Shown here: piece after piece, positions 12,951 through 27,024 of the stretch
Layout of the letters: each line of letters starts with the position of its first letter
Numbering within the stretch: position 1 is the first letter of the stretch
Source of the DNA: Motacilla alba alba
Lineage: Eukaryota; Chordata; Aves; Passeriformes; Motacillidae
Length of the DNA stretch: 64,000 nt
Assembly (NCBI RefSeq): GCF_015832195.1
Contig: NC_052046.1
Location: 39,150,911-39,214,910, forward strand
Direction of reading: 5' to 3'
Program-made: the position numbers and the translations under genes
The notes under the pieces: generated by a model
The model's database searches: none
What the model was told of the DNA's origin: nothing
The model's input: only the letters and a program-made list of their open reading frames with translations

Positions 12951-15900
12951 TTAATTTTTAATTCAATACGTGGCTTAAATTTTTTACAGTACACACATGT
13001 TAAGCTTAGAGACAGTTTTCTTTGAAACTTAAACTAACTAGCTAATAAAGAAAGTAAACCACGTGGGACAAAGATATCGCATTTCCTCTGAAAGCAAATC
13101 TCCTAGACTTGCAATTAAGAAGTTAATTAAAAATATCTGCTGCACACTGAGGTCTTCAAACAAGACCTTCGAGAATCAGCATTAGGAATAGGTAGCAAAA
13201 CTCTTCAGAACATTACTGCTTTCAGTACAGTTGGTAAGTTGTGCCAGACCACTGTAACCTACAGGCTCCTGTTTATTCTCCTGTCTCCATTCCATGCCCC
13301 CAGCTAAAAGGGGTTGCAGAGAGACACAAAGGAAGTATAGCTTTGGGAGGGTAGATATTACACTGAAATATCCAGCTTCCTACTTGGAGTTAAAGGGCAT
13401 ACTATCCTCTCTAGATATGTGGTTGAACTTTAGCATCCTAAACAAGAAAATACTGGCAATAACAAAATCAGATCTTAAAGCTGAAAAAGATGGAAGTATT
13501 GAGTTTAAATTGCAGAAAAATAGATCAAATTTCAATGGAAAAATCCCAAAGATGATTTAGCACTGAAATAAAGTGTCTATGGGAGCTGAAGAACCTCCGA
13601 TATTTCCGTCACTGTGAAGCATGGGCAAATATCTATCAGAAATCACACATATACAGCCAGAAGGCATCCCTGGGGGAGGGCAATGGGTAATATGGTCTTG
13701 AGAACTGATCCAACTCATCTTCAATGATATTTTCAATAATTTCTAATATTTAAACAATACAAACTGGATATACTTTTTGGTTCATATTTAATCATCTGAC
13801 CTAAAATATACATCCCTCATTACTTTATTTCAGGTATCAGATGTGATCAAAAGTGAACAAAGGCAATGTTTTTAGGTTCAAAATCAAGATAAAACTGAAA
13901 AACGTAAAAATTTTGCACCTTAAATATCCTCAAGATTTATATCATAATCAGTTACTACAGTTGCTGTTTTAATGATTATGCATGAGATTTTTGAAAACTA
14001 ATCAATTTTAGATTTTTGAAGCCAAAATATAATCTCATTTCCTTTCCACAAAGCCCATATAAATGTATTGATGCTTTTGTCCAAAGTCAAAATATAGAGG
14101 CATTCTGCAATAAAATAATTAACTTCTGTTAATCTCTTCATTTCTCATCATCATATAACCTTCAGTACAATAAATGCTTACTAAGCCTAATGTTTAATTA
14201 TTATTAGAGACAAAAGTGATGTAAAGAAGCTTGTAGTGTCTGTAAAATCATTACTTCCAAACATTTATTTTCTATGACTTTAGAAATTTGATCATTTTCT
14301 AATGAAAGTCACAATGTTTGGTCACTATTAAAATGTTGCATACAAAATTCAAAATTATCAAGGAAGCAAAAAAAACCTTCACTATAGGATAAATTTCACA
14401 GTGTCACCTGAAAAAAATCATAATTGTTTGACTCTCTCCTTTCAGTGCTTGTTCTCTTTACCATCAAGAGCATTCCTTTATAAATACAATAAAAGTGTTA
14501 GTTTGATTCCTCCCCCTACCTCTAGAGATTTCCTCAGGTTTCCAGCCACCTGTCAAAACCAACTTAACATGTATCTTGAAAACCAGAAGGCAGTTTTGTT
14601 AATGTCTCATCGATATATATGTACCATCTTTAGGTTTTTATTTTTATCTGTGTTATTCCAAACATTAGGGTAACTAATATAGATATATGCCTCCTACTCA
14701 AATCTCTCACCATCCCATCGCACTTCCTTGCATGGTGGATGAAACACTGCTTGGTGTGTTACTCATTGATAAAATTACAGCTATTAAGAATTCCCTAAGG
14801 ACAGACAGATATTCTGCATATTCTTGCAATGAAATATCATCATCATGCCTCTTCCAACAGAACGTAACGCCGCCAGTTGTCAGATATGTTCTTGTACAGC
14901 TTTGAATACCTCATGATGGACCATTGTTCCGTAAACCACTCCTATAATTTTGTTTAATTTCGGAGACATTTAGGAGTAACTAGTTAAAATAGTGGGAATT
15001 ATTACATCAGTCTCTTAGGAGAAATCATCTCTTTTTACCATGGATAGTGGGAAGACACACAGTCTATATGAACCAAAGACTTGATGAAACTACATTACAT
15101 AACAATTCAAAACTGGCAGAGTTAAAGACAAAGTTTAAACATGTCACACTGAACAGGATAAAGACAACACGAATAACTAGAAGGCTCAGTACTCACACCA
15201 TCAATCATCATTGTAGGTTTCAGTCATGCACATTTTCACAGACTGTTTTATTTTGCTGCATGACAGCTAGTTCAAAGAAATTGCTCTTTGGTAGGAAAAA
15301 AATAAGTTAATGAAATTATATTATATATATACTAAACTGTTGTCACAGCCTGTTTTATATTTTTTTCCTTTCTAGTTCAGCAAATACGATTTGTCCCAAG
15401 ATAAAATTAAGTAATAAGCCCTTTATTCAAAAGTGTTTGCCTTTTCAACCAGAGAGTTGTTGAGATAGGAAGGCAGGATAAATTAAAAGAACAGATATTA
15501 GAAAAACTTTAATTTGTATGAGAATAAGTCCAATAACACTCTTGTATTTTCTATGTGATTATAATCTGTGTTTTTCATGTACCTCCTACCCCTCTATCTT
15601 TCCCTCCTCTATTATTTACCAAAAAACCATTGCTCTCCATGACCTAACGCTTATTTCTTGCAGAACAATGAGTACTTAGAGTTTTTTCCATTAAAAACCA
15701 AGGACAATTTACTGCAAGAACTTAAGGAGAAGTTAATAAAAAAAAAAAAGTTTAATTTCAATGAGTTACAATAACCAACATGAGACAACAAATCCTGGAG
15801 TTAAGGCACTGCTGTTGGCTGTGGTGGGTAAGCATGTTTCATCTTTTGTTTGTTACTCAAAGTCACCCTGCATCATTTCTACAGCTGACAAAGATAAGAA

Positions 15901-16840
15901 GTATGCTATTTGCTTTAGCCATGGATATACAGAGCAATTTCAGTGCCAAAGACATGGCTTGACTAAGAGCTGCTAAAATACATGGAGATTACCAAAGGGA
16001 GAGAACCAGTGAAGGAATGGCTTTGCCTACAGCTTCTCTGCCTTACTCTGAAACAAAATCAAATTGCCTCTGATTGCCTACCACACCCAGATTTATCCTT
16101 ATTCAGTCATATACACAAACAAGTGCCTGAATTAAAAATGTTACATCTATAAATCTTCAGCATGCATACATAACAGTTACTATGTTTTACAGCTGTAATC
16201 TACCTGCAATGTAATTGATGCCTATTTGCAATATAAAAGAGAATGGAACTGTCACTATAACTAAATCAACTTTATATGAATGTTCTTACACTAAGCCAAG
16301 TGTTATTTGACCTTGCACTTGTAGCTTGATGGGTGATTCAAGTGCAGACCTGGTTCATTTTAGAGGACTGTGTTTATAAAATATATGACATTCATCTTCA
16401 GATTGGGGAACCGAGCTCCTGCACTTAAGTCTTGCAGTTGTTCTAGCAGAATTGTAATCTGGAAAAGGGTACCACTTTTATGATTTCCTTACCCTTTGGC
16501 AACACATTTGCAGGGTAAGAGCTCTAGCAATAAATATTTTGTAATATAGTAAGAACTTTGTGAAAGTATTGAAGCAAATCAAAATGCTCTAAACTCCAGA
16601 TGCTTCATTTCATGAGTTCACCCCAAAGCAAACAGACTACCATCTGGGCATATAGAAGAGAAAAATAAAACATACACTTCAAGCAGCCTGTGTTTGAGAG
16701 TACAGCGTATGTAGTATGATCAAACATGCTATGAATTAGAAATGTGTTTCACCTAAATGATATTTGAGATACTACTGAAATGCTGAGCTGATATTTCAGA
16801 TGAACTGCAATATGCTTTAATTTAGCAGATAAGTACTCCA

Positions 16841-16872
16841 ATAAAATAAAAAAAAATAAAAAAAAAAAAAAA
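16841..16872. repeat. A-rich simple repeat
   Basis: ATAAAATAAA followed by long A runs. No retrogene or LINE body precedes it on either strand, so it is treated as simple sequence. Confidence 0.75.
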
Positions 16873-18467
16873 GACCAAATACAATTGATAGCATCTGAAC
16901 TGGTGATTTATTTTTCCAACTTATTTCAAATATACAGAAGACATATTGAGGCTACTTAAAGCATATTATTTCAAAGAAAGGACTGTAACTGCCTAAGCAA
17001 ATTGAACTAATTTCCCCAAGTGGCTTTCATGAACACTCTTCTTATCCTCATACATGTTTAAAGCTCACAGAATAAATACTTACAAAGTTGATCATAAAAT
17101 CTTCCCTCATGATTTCTACATATATGCACATCACACTTCTTGACAAACTAAAGGATTTTCATAAGGTGTGTAATATGTATTATGAAATTTTCTATAAAAT
17201 AAAGACCATGTAGAAGAACTTTTACTTCCATTTTTTTTTTTTCTACAGAAAGACATTTTATATCAGCCAAGAATCTGAAATGCAGGTAATAATGTAAACT
17301 GAAGCCTTACTTTTGTAGCATGGACATGCTTATTTTCTGCAAAACAGAGCAAAGTCAGCAGGAAATATTGTCTGAGTAATGAACTCTTTTTGGGAAATAA
17401 GATAGATACTTTTATTCCTGTACAAAAAAAACTCCCAGCAGTCAGTTTAGATACAGATGTTCTCCACTGTCTTGCCAGATAAAGAAGACATAGGAATCCT
17501 GACAAATGGATGGAACAGCTTCAGGAGGAGACAATATGTTTACTGATTTGTTACTACAGATATACTGACTTTGAGTTAATTCCTCTAGAATCTCTACCAC
17601 TTACTAGTGTTACAGGTGTTGTATTAGATGTATTTTCATTTTGGAAATGTAGAGATCTTAATCACATCAGATGTCTGTATTTTCAAGAGTTTGTATAGTT
17701 CCTGCAAATTCCCTAGTGTTTATGGTGCAAACATCTCCTGCAGAACACTAACACGGGTTCAGAACAATTTTGACCAACTCTGCAGTGCCTACTGTGACTT
17801 CCTTTTGTTTATGTCCATTACTTAAGTATAAACCAGCATGAACGTGAACCTAATTCTGCTGGACTAAGCCACTAAAATTAAATGCCGGAGTTTCTATTCC
17901 ATACTAATCTGAGACCCCCTCTACTCTTCTTAAATACTTACAGAACTTCTATTAGGAGTTATCCACTTGAGAACATTCTTGCCCTTCTTTTCAAGTTCTC
18001 AGTAATTATAGTCTTCATTATAATTGCTCAAAGTCTCTTTGAACTTACAAATGAAATAGATTTAGAACAGGTCTGTAAAAAACCATAAGGTTTCAAGACT
18101 AGTGGAACTAGGATTAGTACACCAAATCGACAACTAACTTCCCTGACCTTGTGATGACATTGCCTGGTATAGAGAAAGGTTTGTGTGTTACAGACCTTGT
18201 GATACAGGGGAAATATCCATTATAAATTTTGAACTGATTGTTACACTATGATGTTTAAGGACCTGCATCTCCTTATAGCTAAAATGTCTCTTTCCAAACT
18301 TAGGGGAGACAAGAAAAATGCTGAGTATGAGCGTGAGCTGTTGAAAGGTGATAGTATGCAGTAATAGTCTTATCCAAATTTGTCAGGACTTAAGTGGAAC
18401 TGAATTAACTCAATGGTAGCTTACAGTAGAACTGAAACATTTATTTTTAAACCTCAAATGGCCTCTC

Positions 18468-18495
18468 TAAATAAATACATAAATAAATAAATACA
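18468..18495. repeat. (AAAT)n microsatellite, imperfect
   Basis: TAAATAAATA units with one interruption (ACAT), followed by four further clean AAAT units. Confidence 0.8.
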
Positions 18496-19585
18496 GTACC
18501 AAAAAATCTATTAGGAAATTTGATGACTCCTTTTTGAAGAAAAACATGGAACCAAAAAAACCTATGTTTACTTTTAGGTCATCAATATCAGCTTCCAGTG
18601 CTAATTTAATATTAAATCATTTTTCTTCAAAAACTATGCTCTTATTGCTATATTGATCTTGTTTCCCTTCCATTTCAGATGGCAAAACAATTGGCTGTCC
18701 TCATTTAGGCACTAAATGCTATGTGTCTTATACAATGAAATACATTTATCTAAAGGCAAGTGTAATCCAAAGAGTAATCTGCTCACTTCTGGAATGCTAT
18801 CAGATCAGAACTGGATTTGCATCTCTTATGAGCCATTATCCCCATGCAGGGAAATACAAATTAACCTCTAGGTAAGTCAAAAGAAAAGTTAATTTTAATT
18901 CAGTGAATTAAAGCCTTTTGATTCCAATTAAAATGAATAAATATTCAATTTAAATTTTACCACAGAAAGCTCAGAATAATAATGAATTGACATATTTTAA
19001 TTTTTTCAAGAAAGAATTTTTCTAATCTGACAAAAATGATTCCCTGCCTAAAAATTCTCAACATGTAATTTGAGAAAGGTTTATCTTCACAACAGAAATG
19101 AACACTTTACATTACATAACTTCAAGACTTGGAATTTTTAAGGAATATTTTAGCTGTGATTATATTTATTAGAAAAATATGTGAAAATCACTATTAAAAC
19201 TTTCAAATTAAAAACAGATCAAAAATATTAAGTTAAATAAAATTAAGTACTATTCCTCCATAAGTGATGTGATTTGTACATTAATTTTTTTTCCCAATAT
19301 TTGCTAAATTTTCTCCAAATTATCTGATTATGTCCTTTAATTTACATGGATTTTTAGTACATTTTTTATTTTCTGAAATGAAATCAGCAGTCTAAAATGG
19401 GAGTTTCCATCACTAAGCACAGAATAAGACATCTTAATGTAAGATATAGTAGATGGTATTCCCTGTTAATGTTGTCTTTTAACTTAGCCATTTGATTTCC
19501 CATTTCTACTATAAAAGTAGATGGACCAGATTATCTTTAAGAACATTCTTGCCTCAGAAAAATAACAAGTGGAAGCTGGATTGGG

Positions 19586-19593
19586 TATATAAA
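19586..19593 (+). promoter_or_regulatory. TATA-like element upstream of an 89-codon open frame
   Basis: TATATAAA sits in 'ttgggtatataaaccagcc'. A start of transcription about 30 bases downstream would lie near 19615. The first ATG after that is at 19686 and opens an 89-codon frame to 19955 that begins MAAVRTQKV. The ATG has G at +4 but T at -3. The frame has no domain I recognise, and its hydrophobic and lysine-rich mix fits chance translation. The promoter reading is an inference; TATA-like words are frequent in AT-rich DNA. Confidence 0.2.
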
Positions 19594-21779
19594 CCAGCCT
19601 TTCATTTCAAGAGCATCTGGATATTGTGGGTGGCTAAGTACTGACTGAGCAGGGGAGAAAGGAACACTGTGTAAGGAAGAGTTTCATGGCTGCAGTCAGG
19701 ACACAGAAAGTTAGTGATTTCCTTAAAAATATTAAGCTTATTAGTTTCATTGTTTTAAAAAGACATGCAATTGTATCCCTGGAAGAGATAACCTATGACA
19801 GCTATTTCAAGAAACTTTGCAAAGCTATTTTCTGCACCATTTGTTTGAGAGTCAATAGGGTTTTTGGATACTTGGAACATTTGGGGAATAGGCTAGTAGT
19901 CTCTACATCTTTCATATCTCACTACTTAAGGACAACATTTAGTGTCCATGATTGACTTGAATCATAACAAAAATTTTAAGTAAAGAATTGCTTACTGGCA
20001 TCTCTTAATGCAAATATGTTAGTAGGCTTAGCACTTTTCTATAAAACCATTAGTTTTGTTTGCTCAGTCTTCTATAAAAAATGAGTACAAGAGATTGAGC
20101 ACAAGAGATTTTTAATAATATATTTATGTTTTTGAGACTGAAAATCAATAAATAACTAATTTATTAAGAATTATTTACTAAAATTATTTTTGTACAAGTT
20201 TCTTGTCAGGTGTGGAGTGAAAATGAAGGATGGTACATCGATATGCTGTGTATGCTGTATTCTTTATACCTGAACAGTGTCAAACCCAGAAAGCATATAA
20301 CCATCACAGAGAAGAAGCTAAGCCATCTGCTCAACATTTGCATAAGTTAAAATAAGGGGTTTTATGCTGCTGCTGTATTTTCTATCACTATGTCAGAAAA
20401 GCTAATAATACTTCAGTATGTTTCAGACATCTGTGTTTAAAACAAAATAATAATTAATTTTACAAAATAACATTGTGCATTATTTTCCTGTGATTAATAA
20501 ACATAGTTACATCAACATGTAATGATTTATGCAAAACACAGGCATCCTTTTTTTGATATACTCTTTTACTTGTTAGCAAGGCTAAAAATTCTGATTAATT
20601 TCCCCACATTTTATAGAAGGATCAGAAATGAACTGAAACTTAGTGATTGACAATAGACAGTCAGGACTGTCTTTCTCTCCTAACAAAACCTAACAAACAG
20701 TGCTGTTGCTGATTCATATCAACTATGATAAGAAGTAGAACATTTAGGTAAGAAATTACTAACTTTTCAGAGTTATATTTTTCAGAGTCACAATGTAACT
20801 AGACACTTCAGGAGCTTATTAACAGTTTATTAATGACTCATTAATTTAGGCAAAGAAAAATACAACCCCCTTTTTCAAGCATATTCATTCAATATAAAAA
20901 ATGTTTAAAATACAATAGAAAATTATCTTACTGAATTTTGCCAGATCTTAATTATAGAGCCCCATTATTTCCCATAATTAATTTACAGTTGAATAGTGTC
21001 TCTAAGAGGACATGCAAATCAGAACTACGATGCCATGCAGAATTCCAATCATGCTTGAAAGCCCCCTACATGCCAAAATAAAGAAACCTTTCTGAAAACA
21101 TTTTAATGGGAAGCAAAAAAAAAAAAAGTTTTTAAAACTTCAAATTCTGTGTGTTCACAAAAAGAACTCAGAGACTCAATTTCTTTCTACAGTTTTAAGA
21201 ATAATCTTCTTTGGCTTCATAATAAGCAACAGAATATTGTCTGAGATCATGCTCTACAAAACATGTAGGTCTATATAAAACAATTTCTATGTACTTACGA
21301 TATTTTGTATCAGAACTGTGGTATCTATTCCAGGAAAAAGATAAATATATTCAGAAGATGCTCAAGTTGACTTATAAAGAAGCTTTTTGTTGTTAAAAAA
21401 ATGCATGAAATCTGTAAGATATTCCTTTCTGTATAAAGAATAATGAGAGTCACTGATTGAATTTTTATTCATAGTTCCTTTCCAGGAGAGTATGCACACC
21501 ATAACACACACATTCCCTCCCTTGCCTCCAGTTTCCTTCCCAGTTTTTTACATCTGTTGTTAAAGAGGGAGGAGCTCAAACAGGTACAGTTACTCTTTTA
21601 ACATCTTACAGAACAAAGGAAGAAAAATGAACACAAATAGGCAGTCCTGATGCATGTCTGCTTTGTGATATTCATTATTCCTAAAAAAACCCTTTAAGTT
21701 CTGAAAGGCTGCAATTATATTTTCCTGAAGCCACCTCTGCTCCATAGTCAATTATTCAACTTTTTCAAACTCTATTCAT

Positions 21780-22307
21780 AGAAGAGTTGCTTCAGCCCTC
21801 TGGTTATTACTTCCATGGCCCTTCACTGGACCTAGTCTAACAGTGTCCCTGTGCTGGGACCCCAGAGCTGGATGCAGGGTTCCAGGTGGGCTCTCACCAG
21901 AGCAGAGCAGAGGGGCAGAATCCCCTCCCTCCCCTGCTGCCCACACTGCTTTGAACGCAGCCCAGGACACGTCTGGCTTTCTGGGCTGGAAGTGCTCATG
22001 GCTGGGTCTTGTCCAGCCTCTCACCTACCAGCACCCCCAAGTCCTCAGCGGTGCCACTCCCAGTCCCTTCATCCCCCAGCCCATACTGATACTGTGGGTT
22101 ACCCTGAACCAGGTGCAGGACTTTGCACTTGCCCTTTTTGAACTTCAAGAAAATTGCACAGGCACCCTCTCAGACCTGCAAGGGTCCTTTGGATAGCATC
22201 ACTTCCATCCAGCGTGTTGGTCATGTTTCACATCTTGGTGCCTTCTGCAAAAGCTTAGGGGGAACATTCCATCCCACTATGTCCTTGAAGAAGATGTTGA
22301 TAGTATA
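21780..22307 (-). mobile_element. CR1 LINE fragment, ORF2 reverse-transcriptase C-terminal part
   Basis: Read on the minus strand, the segment starts near the RT words V-L-F-N-I-F (around 22300). It passes a destroyed F-A-D-D region near 22240, then the 'aagtgcaaagtcctgcacct' block near 22118, then the 'tgagagcccacctggaaccc' block near 21890. All are in CR1 ORF2 order. Frameshifts break the frame throughout. The GC-rich composition stands out from the flanks and explains several overlapping open frames (82-117 codons at 21776-22196), which are shadows. The element is truncated at both ends. Confidence 0.88.
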
Positions 22308-24779
22308 GGTCTTTCTGTAGACCCTATGACACTATGCTCTTGCAGAAGGAAAAACTTGGCTAACTCATCTAACATGGTAATGAAAACTACCTGTAGTCAT
22401 AGCAAAAAGTAATTTCTACTATTATTCAGTCTTTTTTTTTTATCAAGTCCCATTGTTTTCATTCTATCTGTAATCACTTTCTGCAGATTTCTGCTGGCTC
22501 ACAGGAATGATTGTCAAAAGAAACGGCTGCCCTTTTCAGCAAATACAGCAGAAGGGATGTTCTCAATTCATAATTCACACAGGAAGCATGATTCAAGGAT
22601 CTGCTCTATGCATTCAACCAAGTAACAGAAATATATCCTAACCCCTATGGGGCCATAAAATTGAATTTGAGTACAGGACACCTGGAGGAATACTTATAAC
22701 AGAGAGTGTGGGAGCAATTTATTGCCTGAAATAAGCTACTCCATTCTTGAAAAAATTGATGATAAACAGCACACTATTAGAACTGGAAACAATTCTAGGT
22801 GTTTTTCATCTGTTAACAGACAATTTACATTAGGTATATGTAATATCAGACATCTTCATTTCAGCAGTCTTCTAACAGTGAATCTTTATCCTCTCATAAG
22901 CAGGAACACATGCTCTGATTTCATATTATGGCTATTAAATTTTCAGGGTAAAAATTGCTTTTCAACAGGTCTTGTCTGTAATTGTAAGTGTGTGCATGAA
23001 TTATGTGAAAATTTCTGCAAGTCATTAAGACAGTGTGGAGGCTGAGCTCCAACACACAAACTCACAAAAGCATGCTCTTTGCCAATATCAGTTCATGTGA
23101 TTACTTCAGCTGGAAGTACAGATTCCAGCACTATGAGTATAATCTTTGCTGTCAGGGATTTAACTCTAAGAGATCTTCCTGATTTAGCTTAAGACATTGC
23201 AATTAAAATCCAAAATGGTAGTTGGAAATCTTTCCTTCTGCTCCTTTACTGCCACTGTAACATCAAAACGGAATTTTAAAAAAGTGGGATTGCCTTTAAA
23301 GCAACTCAAATTTTCACTATAAGCATTTTGTTAATGCCAAAACCCACCAAGGTTCCACAGGTCATTTTGACATGCTAGTAAGAATGGCCACCTAACTGAA
23401 GTCTGAAATGTTCAAGATGTTCTGAAACTGCTGACCTAAAACAAAAGCATGCAGACTCTGCTAATTTTATAGGGACAGCTGGGTCACTAGAATGATTTCT
23501 ACTGACAGTCTTTGAGTAAGGCAGGACATTTAGCTAAAAAATTGTCTGACATACCAAGGTATTGAAAAATTTTAATCTTAATACTTGGCACTGGATTTCT
23601 GTAAATATAGTTGCAAAATTAAAATTTTTGTCCCTAGCTTGGCTGCATATTGACAATTAACTTATTACGCCTGTTCATGAGATTTTCTGTGTATGAAAGG
23701 AAGCACTGTGCATGAATATATATGGATAAAATGAGAATATCATGCCAATGACTACAATTGAAACTACAAAACTCTTGAAATTTTTCATATGAGCTTACAT
23801 TTATACAAATCAATTCTTAATAAGACCTTACACATATAAATATTCTATTTTATGAGGAGAAAGGTAAAGAAATAAAAGCATTAAACTATGAAAACAAACT
23901 TCCAGACATTAGATTAGAAATTAATGCACTTACAGAATGTATTAGAAATTCATGCAGTAATGATAGGTTAAGAATTTCAAGATTATAATCAAAAATATTA
24001 CAAAATCAGAATGTTTTCAGGAAATGATTGTCACACTTTATCAGCTATAAACAACTAGTCACAGTCCTTCTACTTCTACTAAGTGTACATCTGCTCTAAA
24101 ATCTAAATAATGCTGCTGTACACAGAGTGGCATCATGACTTCAAAAGCCATAGGCAAGACTTAAGGTGGGGAACAATATCTCCTGGTAGGAGGGAAGTAA
24201 CAATATAAAACCCAAATCTCTCCTTGGTATTAACAATGTGGAAAGTATGATTTCTGAGGAAAGATTAAATTACACCGAGAATTCTTTTAAACAAAAAAAT
24301 GGGGGATAGAGATGACAACCCAGAGACTAGTAAAGAAATGATGCTTAGAAGCAAAAGAAAAGGGTGCTTGGAAATGGTAGCAAAAGAGACCACAGGACCA
24401 GTTTCAGGATGTCAGGCTCCCACCCCAGGGTAGACACACAAATGCACAGGAATGGAAACAAAACCACAGTGACTGGGGTATGAAGGGAAAAGTCACATGA
24501 CTGAAGTAGGCAGTGGATGAGTAAAAACTTACAGTAAAGGTAGACCGGGAAGAGAACAAGAGGAGGAAGTTTCTCGTTGTGACAGCACCAATACATAGGG
24601 CTCTCATACAGAGGCATATAAGCTTGGCTTAAACAAGGGATGACTTTTGTCTGGGTATTCATTTATGAGGGTTTTCTGTGTACTTAAAGATAGGATTCAA
24701 GAGCAAGGATAATGACGAAAGGAGGATGAATCCATGATTACTGTGAGCTCTAAATAAACTCATGGGTTCTACTCAGCTG
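22308..24779. other. AT-rich unique sequence, no gene seen
   Basis: A 107-codon plus-strand frame (22722-23045, cysteine-rich C-terminus) and a 105-codon minus-strand frame (24345-24662) occur but match nothing I recognise and are probably chance. The last few hundred bases before 24780 are somewhat less AT-rich and could be highly decayed CR1. Confidence 0.45.
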
Positions 24780-25565
24780 TGCTAAGGAAGCTGGCTGATG
24801 TTCTTGCAAGGGCATTCTTCAAGAAAAGTCTTGGAGATTTCTGGGAGTCTTAGGAGATCTATGTCTATAGGGAGAAAGTAACCTGGCTAACTACAAGCTG
24901 TACTTTGATCTCTGGGACAGTCAAGGAGTTGGTCCTTTAGAAGGACATTCTGGAATACGAAAGAGAAAAAGGTCATGGAGAATTGTTGTGGTGTTTTGAC
25001 CAAAAGTTATTCACACGCAAACCAGCTGGACACCTTCTGTTACAAAATGACTGAATTTGCAGACATGAAGAAGGCAGGAGCTATAATTTAGGTTGACTCC
25101 AGCAAGGCTTCCAACACCTTCCCACAACATCCCTGTAGCCAAGCTGAATTGGGGTGAGTGCCCCACCAGATGGGACAGCCACTGGGTCACACCTTCTTGG
25201 AGATTGGTGCCCTGTGTGATCCCACAGGGGCTGCCCTAGGGTTGGTTCTGTGTTACATCTCTGTCTGTGACCTGGAAAGGTGACCAAGTGCATCCTCTTA
25301 GTTTGCAGGGGGCACCAAACTCTGGCAGCATACAGGCCCATATGCATGAGGGCAGGCCTTCTGTACAGGTGGGGACCCTCAGGTGACCATGGCAGGTACA
25401 AAGGGCAGCTCTGCCCTAGGCAGGGAGAGTGTTTCCAGCTGCCACAGAAAAAAACCCTGAGCATTTTGCCCTGATCCACAGCTGAGTCTTCTAATAACAG
25501 AGCGCTGGACTAGAAGCCTGCTGAAGTCTCCATCATCCTGAATTGTCCTGCAATGCTACAATCCA
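24780..25565 (+). mobile_element. CR1 LINE fragment, RT palm region joined to a 3' tail
   Basis: Block order follows CR1 ORF2: 'ctggctgatgttcttgcaag' at about 24790, a decayed Y-R-P-V-S-L-like stretch near 24890, 'ttgactccagcaaggcttcc' (S-K-A-F words) near 25093, 'cccacaacatccctgtagcc' near 25121, a 'caggggctgccctagggttg' block near 25225, and 'gtttgcagggggcaccaaac' at 25301. At 25302-25313 the catalytic F-A-D-D has become F-A-G-G. After about 25480 the sequence jumps to a CR1-like 3' end ('ggactagaagcctgctgaag', then 'cctgaattgt'), implying an internal deletion of the rest of ORF2. A 132-codon antisense frame at 25081-25479 is a shadow. Confidence 0.8.
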
Positions 25566-27002
25566 TAAAGTATCCATTTCTCTGCCAATTAGTAACTTTT
25601 TGTCAGAAACAGCAGGGCGGCTGTTGGGGTTTTCTTGGCAGAAATCGAATTCCAGGAAAAACCCCAAAGTCTTGCAGCACAGTATGTACCTGACTCAAAG
25701 TCAAAACAATGGGTTTAGTACTACAGAAATAAAACTACAAAAGTATTGGGAGTCCCAAAAAAATAAGTTAATGTACTGACACGTAGAGAACTGTTCTTGC
25801 ATGCTGATGCTCAAGACTGCAAAGCTCAGAGTACTCTGCCTTGGGACTCCAGGCTTCTGTAGCTGTGTGCTGTTCTAACTACTGGCTATCAAATCCCACA
25901 GTTACCACAATGCTAAGGATGGTCCACTCACTCCAGTGAAAATGCAACCAGAAAAAAAAGAGAAAGAATGCTAGGTGGACATGACTTCATTCTATTATCA
26001 AGCTCTGCCCCACAGATTGTCCAGGACCTCCTAGGAGAGGTAAATGTGTCTGTTCAAAATTCACAGGTTGAGTTAAGAAAGAGAAGGTGACATTTATTCA
26101 GATTCAAAGTACAGTACAATTCTGTGTCTCATAATTAACCATTTCAAACCTTCATTATAATCTAACTGAGAACAGAAGACATTTCTAATGTCTTCTAGGA
26201 ACAAGATCTGAAGGAAAAGAGCCATAACTAAAGAAAAAACTGTATTTACAAAGTTAACAGGCTCCATCCACATACTTTTTCCAACATCATGATGCCATTT
26301 TCACAAAAAAAAAAGTACACATTGTTTATCTCACTTATACCTACTTATTTTTTTGATTTAAACTTTCATGTTTTATAGTAAGCCAACTCACAGTAAATTT
26401 GCTGTCCACAAAAAATACTTTAATTAATTTTAAAGTATTAAAATTAATAATTATTAATAATTTAATTTATTTAATTTCTAGACCATTAAATTTTAGACAC
26501 ATAGATGACTTTGGAAACCACACAAAACAATGATCCCAATCTTTGAAATGCAGCAAGCTTCCTAAATATTTGCTACTCATAAACACATCCCTGTACCTAC
26601 AAGCGAGTGAAAAGTATGTGTTTCATGGGACCACAGGAAGAATATTCAGGAAACCAGTCTGAGATCCTGCTTCTTTAAGAACATGTGGGGAAAAAAAAGA
26701 TGAGAAGATGATAATGAACTTGCATGAGCCTGTCAATTAAGGCATCAGTAAATTGAGGCATGGTGACAACTGGATGAAGGCAACTTGTAATTCTGTGTCA
26801 CAGAAGAATAAGGAATGAGTACACAAGGAAAAGATACAGAATATCTCTCATATACAGAAGCAAAGAACAGTTAGACCAAAGAAAGTTAAAAAGTATACCT
26901 GAAGAAAGACTGCAATGACAACATAGGAGTTTTGAAAACCTGGATTATTCTATTAAAGCAGAAACAACCAGTAATAGTTTTTGGCAAACACTACTCATTG
27001 CT

Positions 27003-27024
27003 AAAAAAAAAAAAAAAGAGAAAG
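27003..27024. repeat. A-rich simple repeat
   Basis: A run of 15 A followed by GAGAAAGAAG. No element body is attached. Confidence 0.7.

Larger units (their letters stand above)
11214..21779. other. 10.5 kb AT-rich unique sequence, no gene seen
   Basis: No interspersed repeat or RNA gene was recognised over this stretch. Individually listed items inside it are a hairpin near 11587, a T/G-rich tract near 12878, an A-rich tract near 16841, an AAAT repeat near 18468 and a TATA-like element at 19586. Frames of up to 90 codons occur (for example 13294-13560, 14401-14673, 15047-15310), none with a domain I can name. The segment at about 13960-14260 has the texture of conserved noncoding sequence. 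Confidence 0.5.

Noticed and set aside
21843..22196. 117-codon plus-strand frame
   Set aside because: Antisense of a GC-rich CR1 ORF2 fragment.
22722..23045. 107-codon cysteine-containing frame
   Set aside because: No recognisable domain, AT-driven composition and no promoter or splice context; most likely chance.
25081..25479. 132-codon minus-strand frame
   Set aside because: Antisense shadow of a CR1 RT fragment; no domain.
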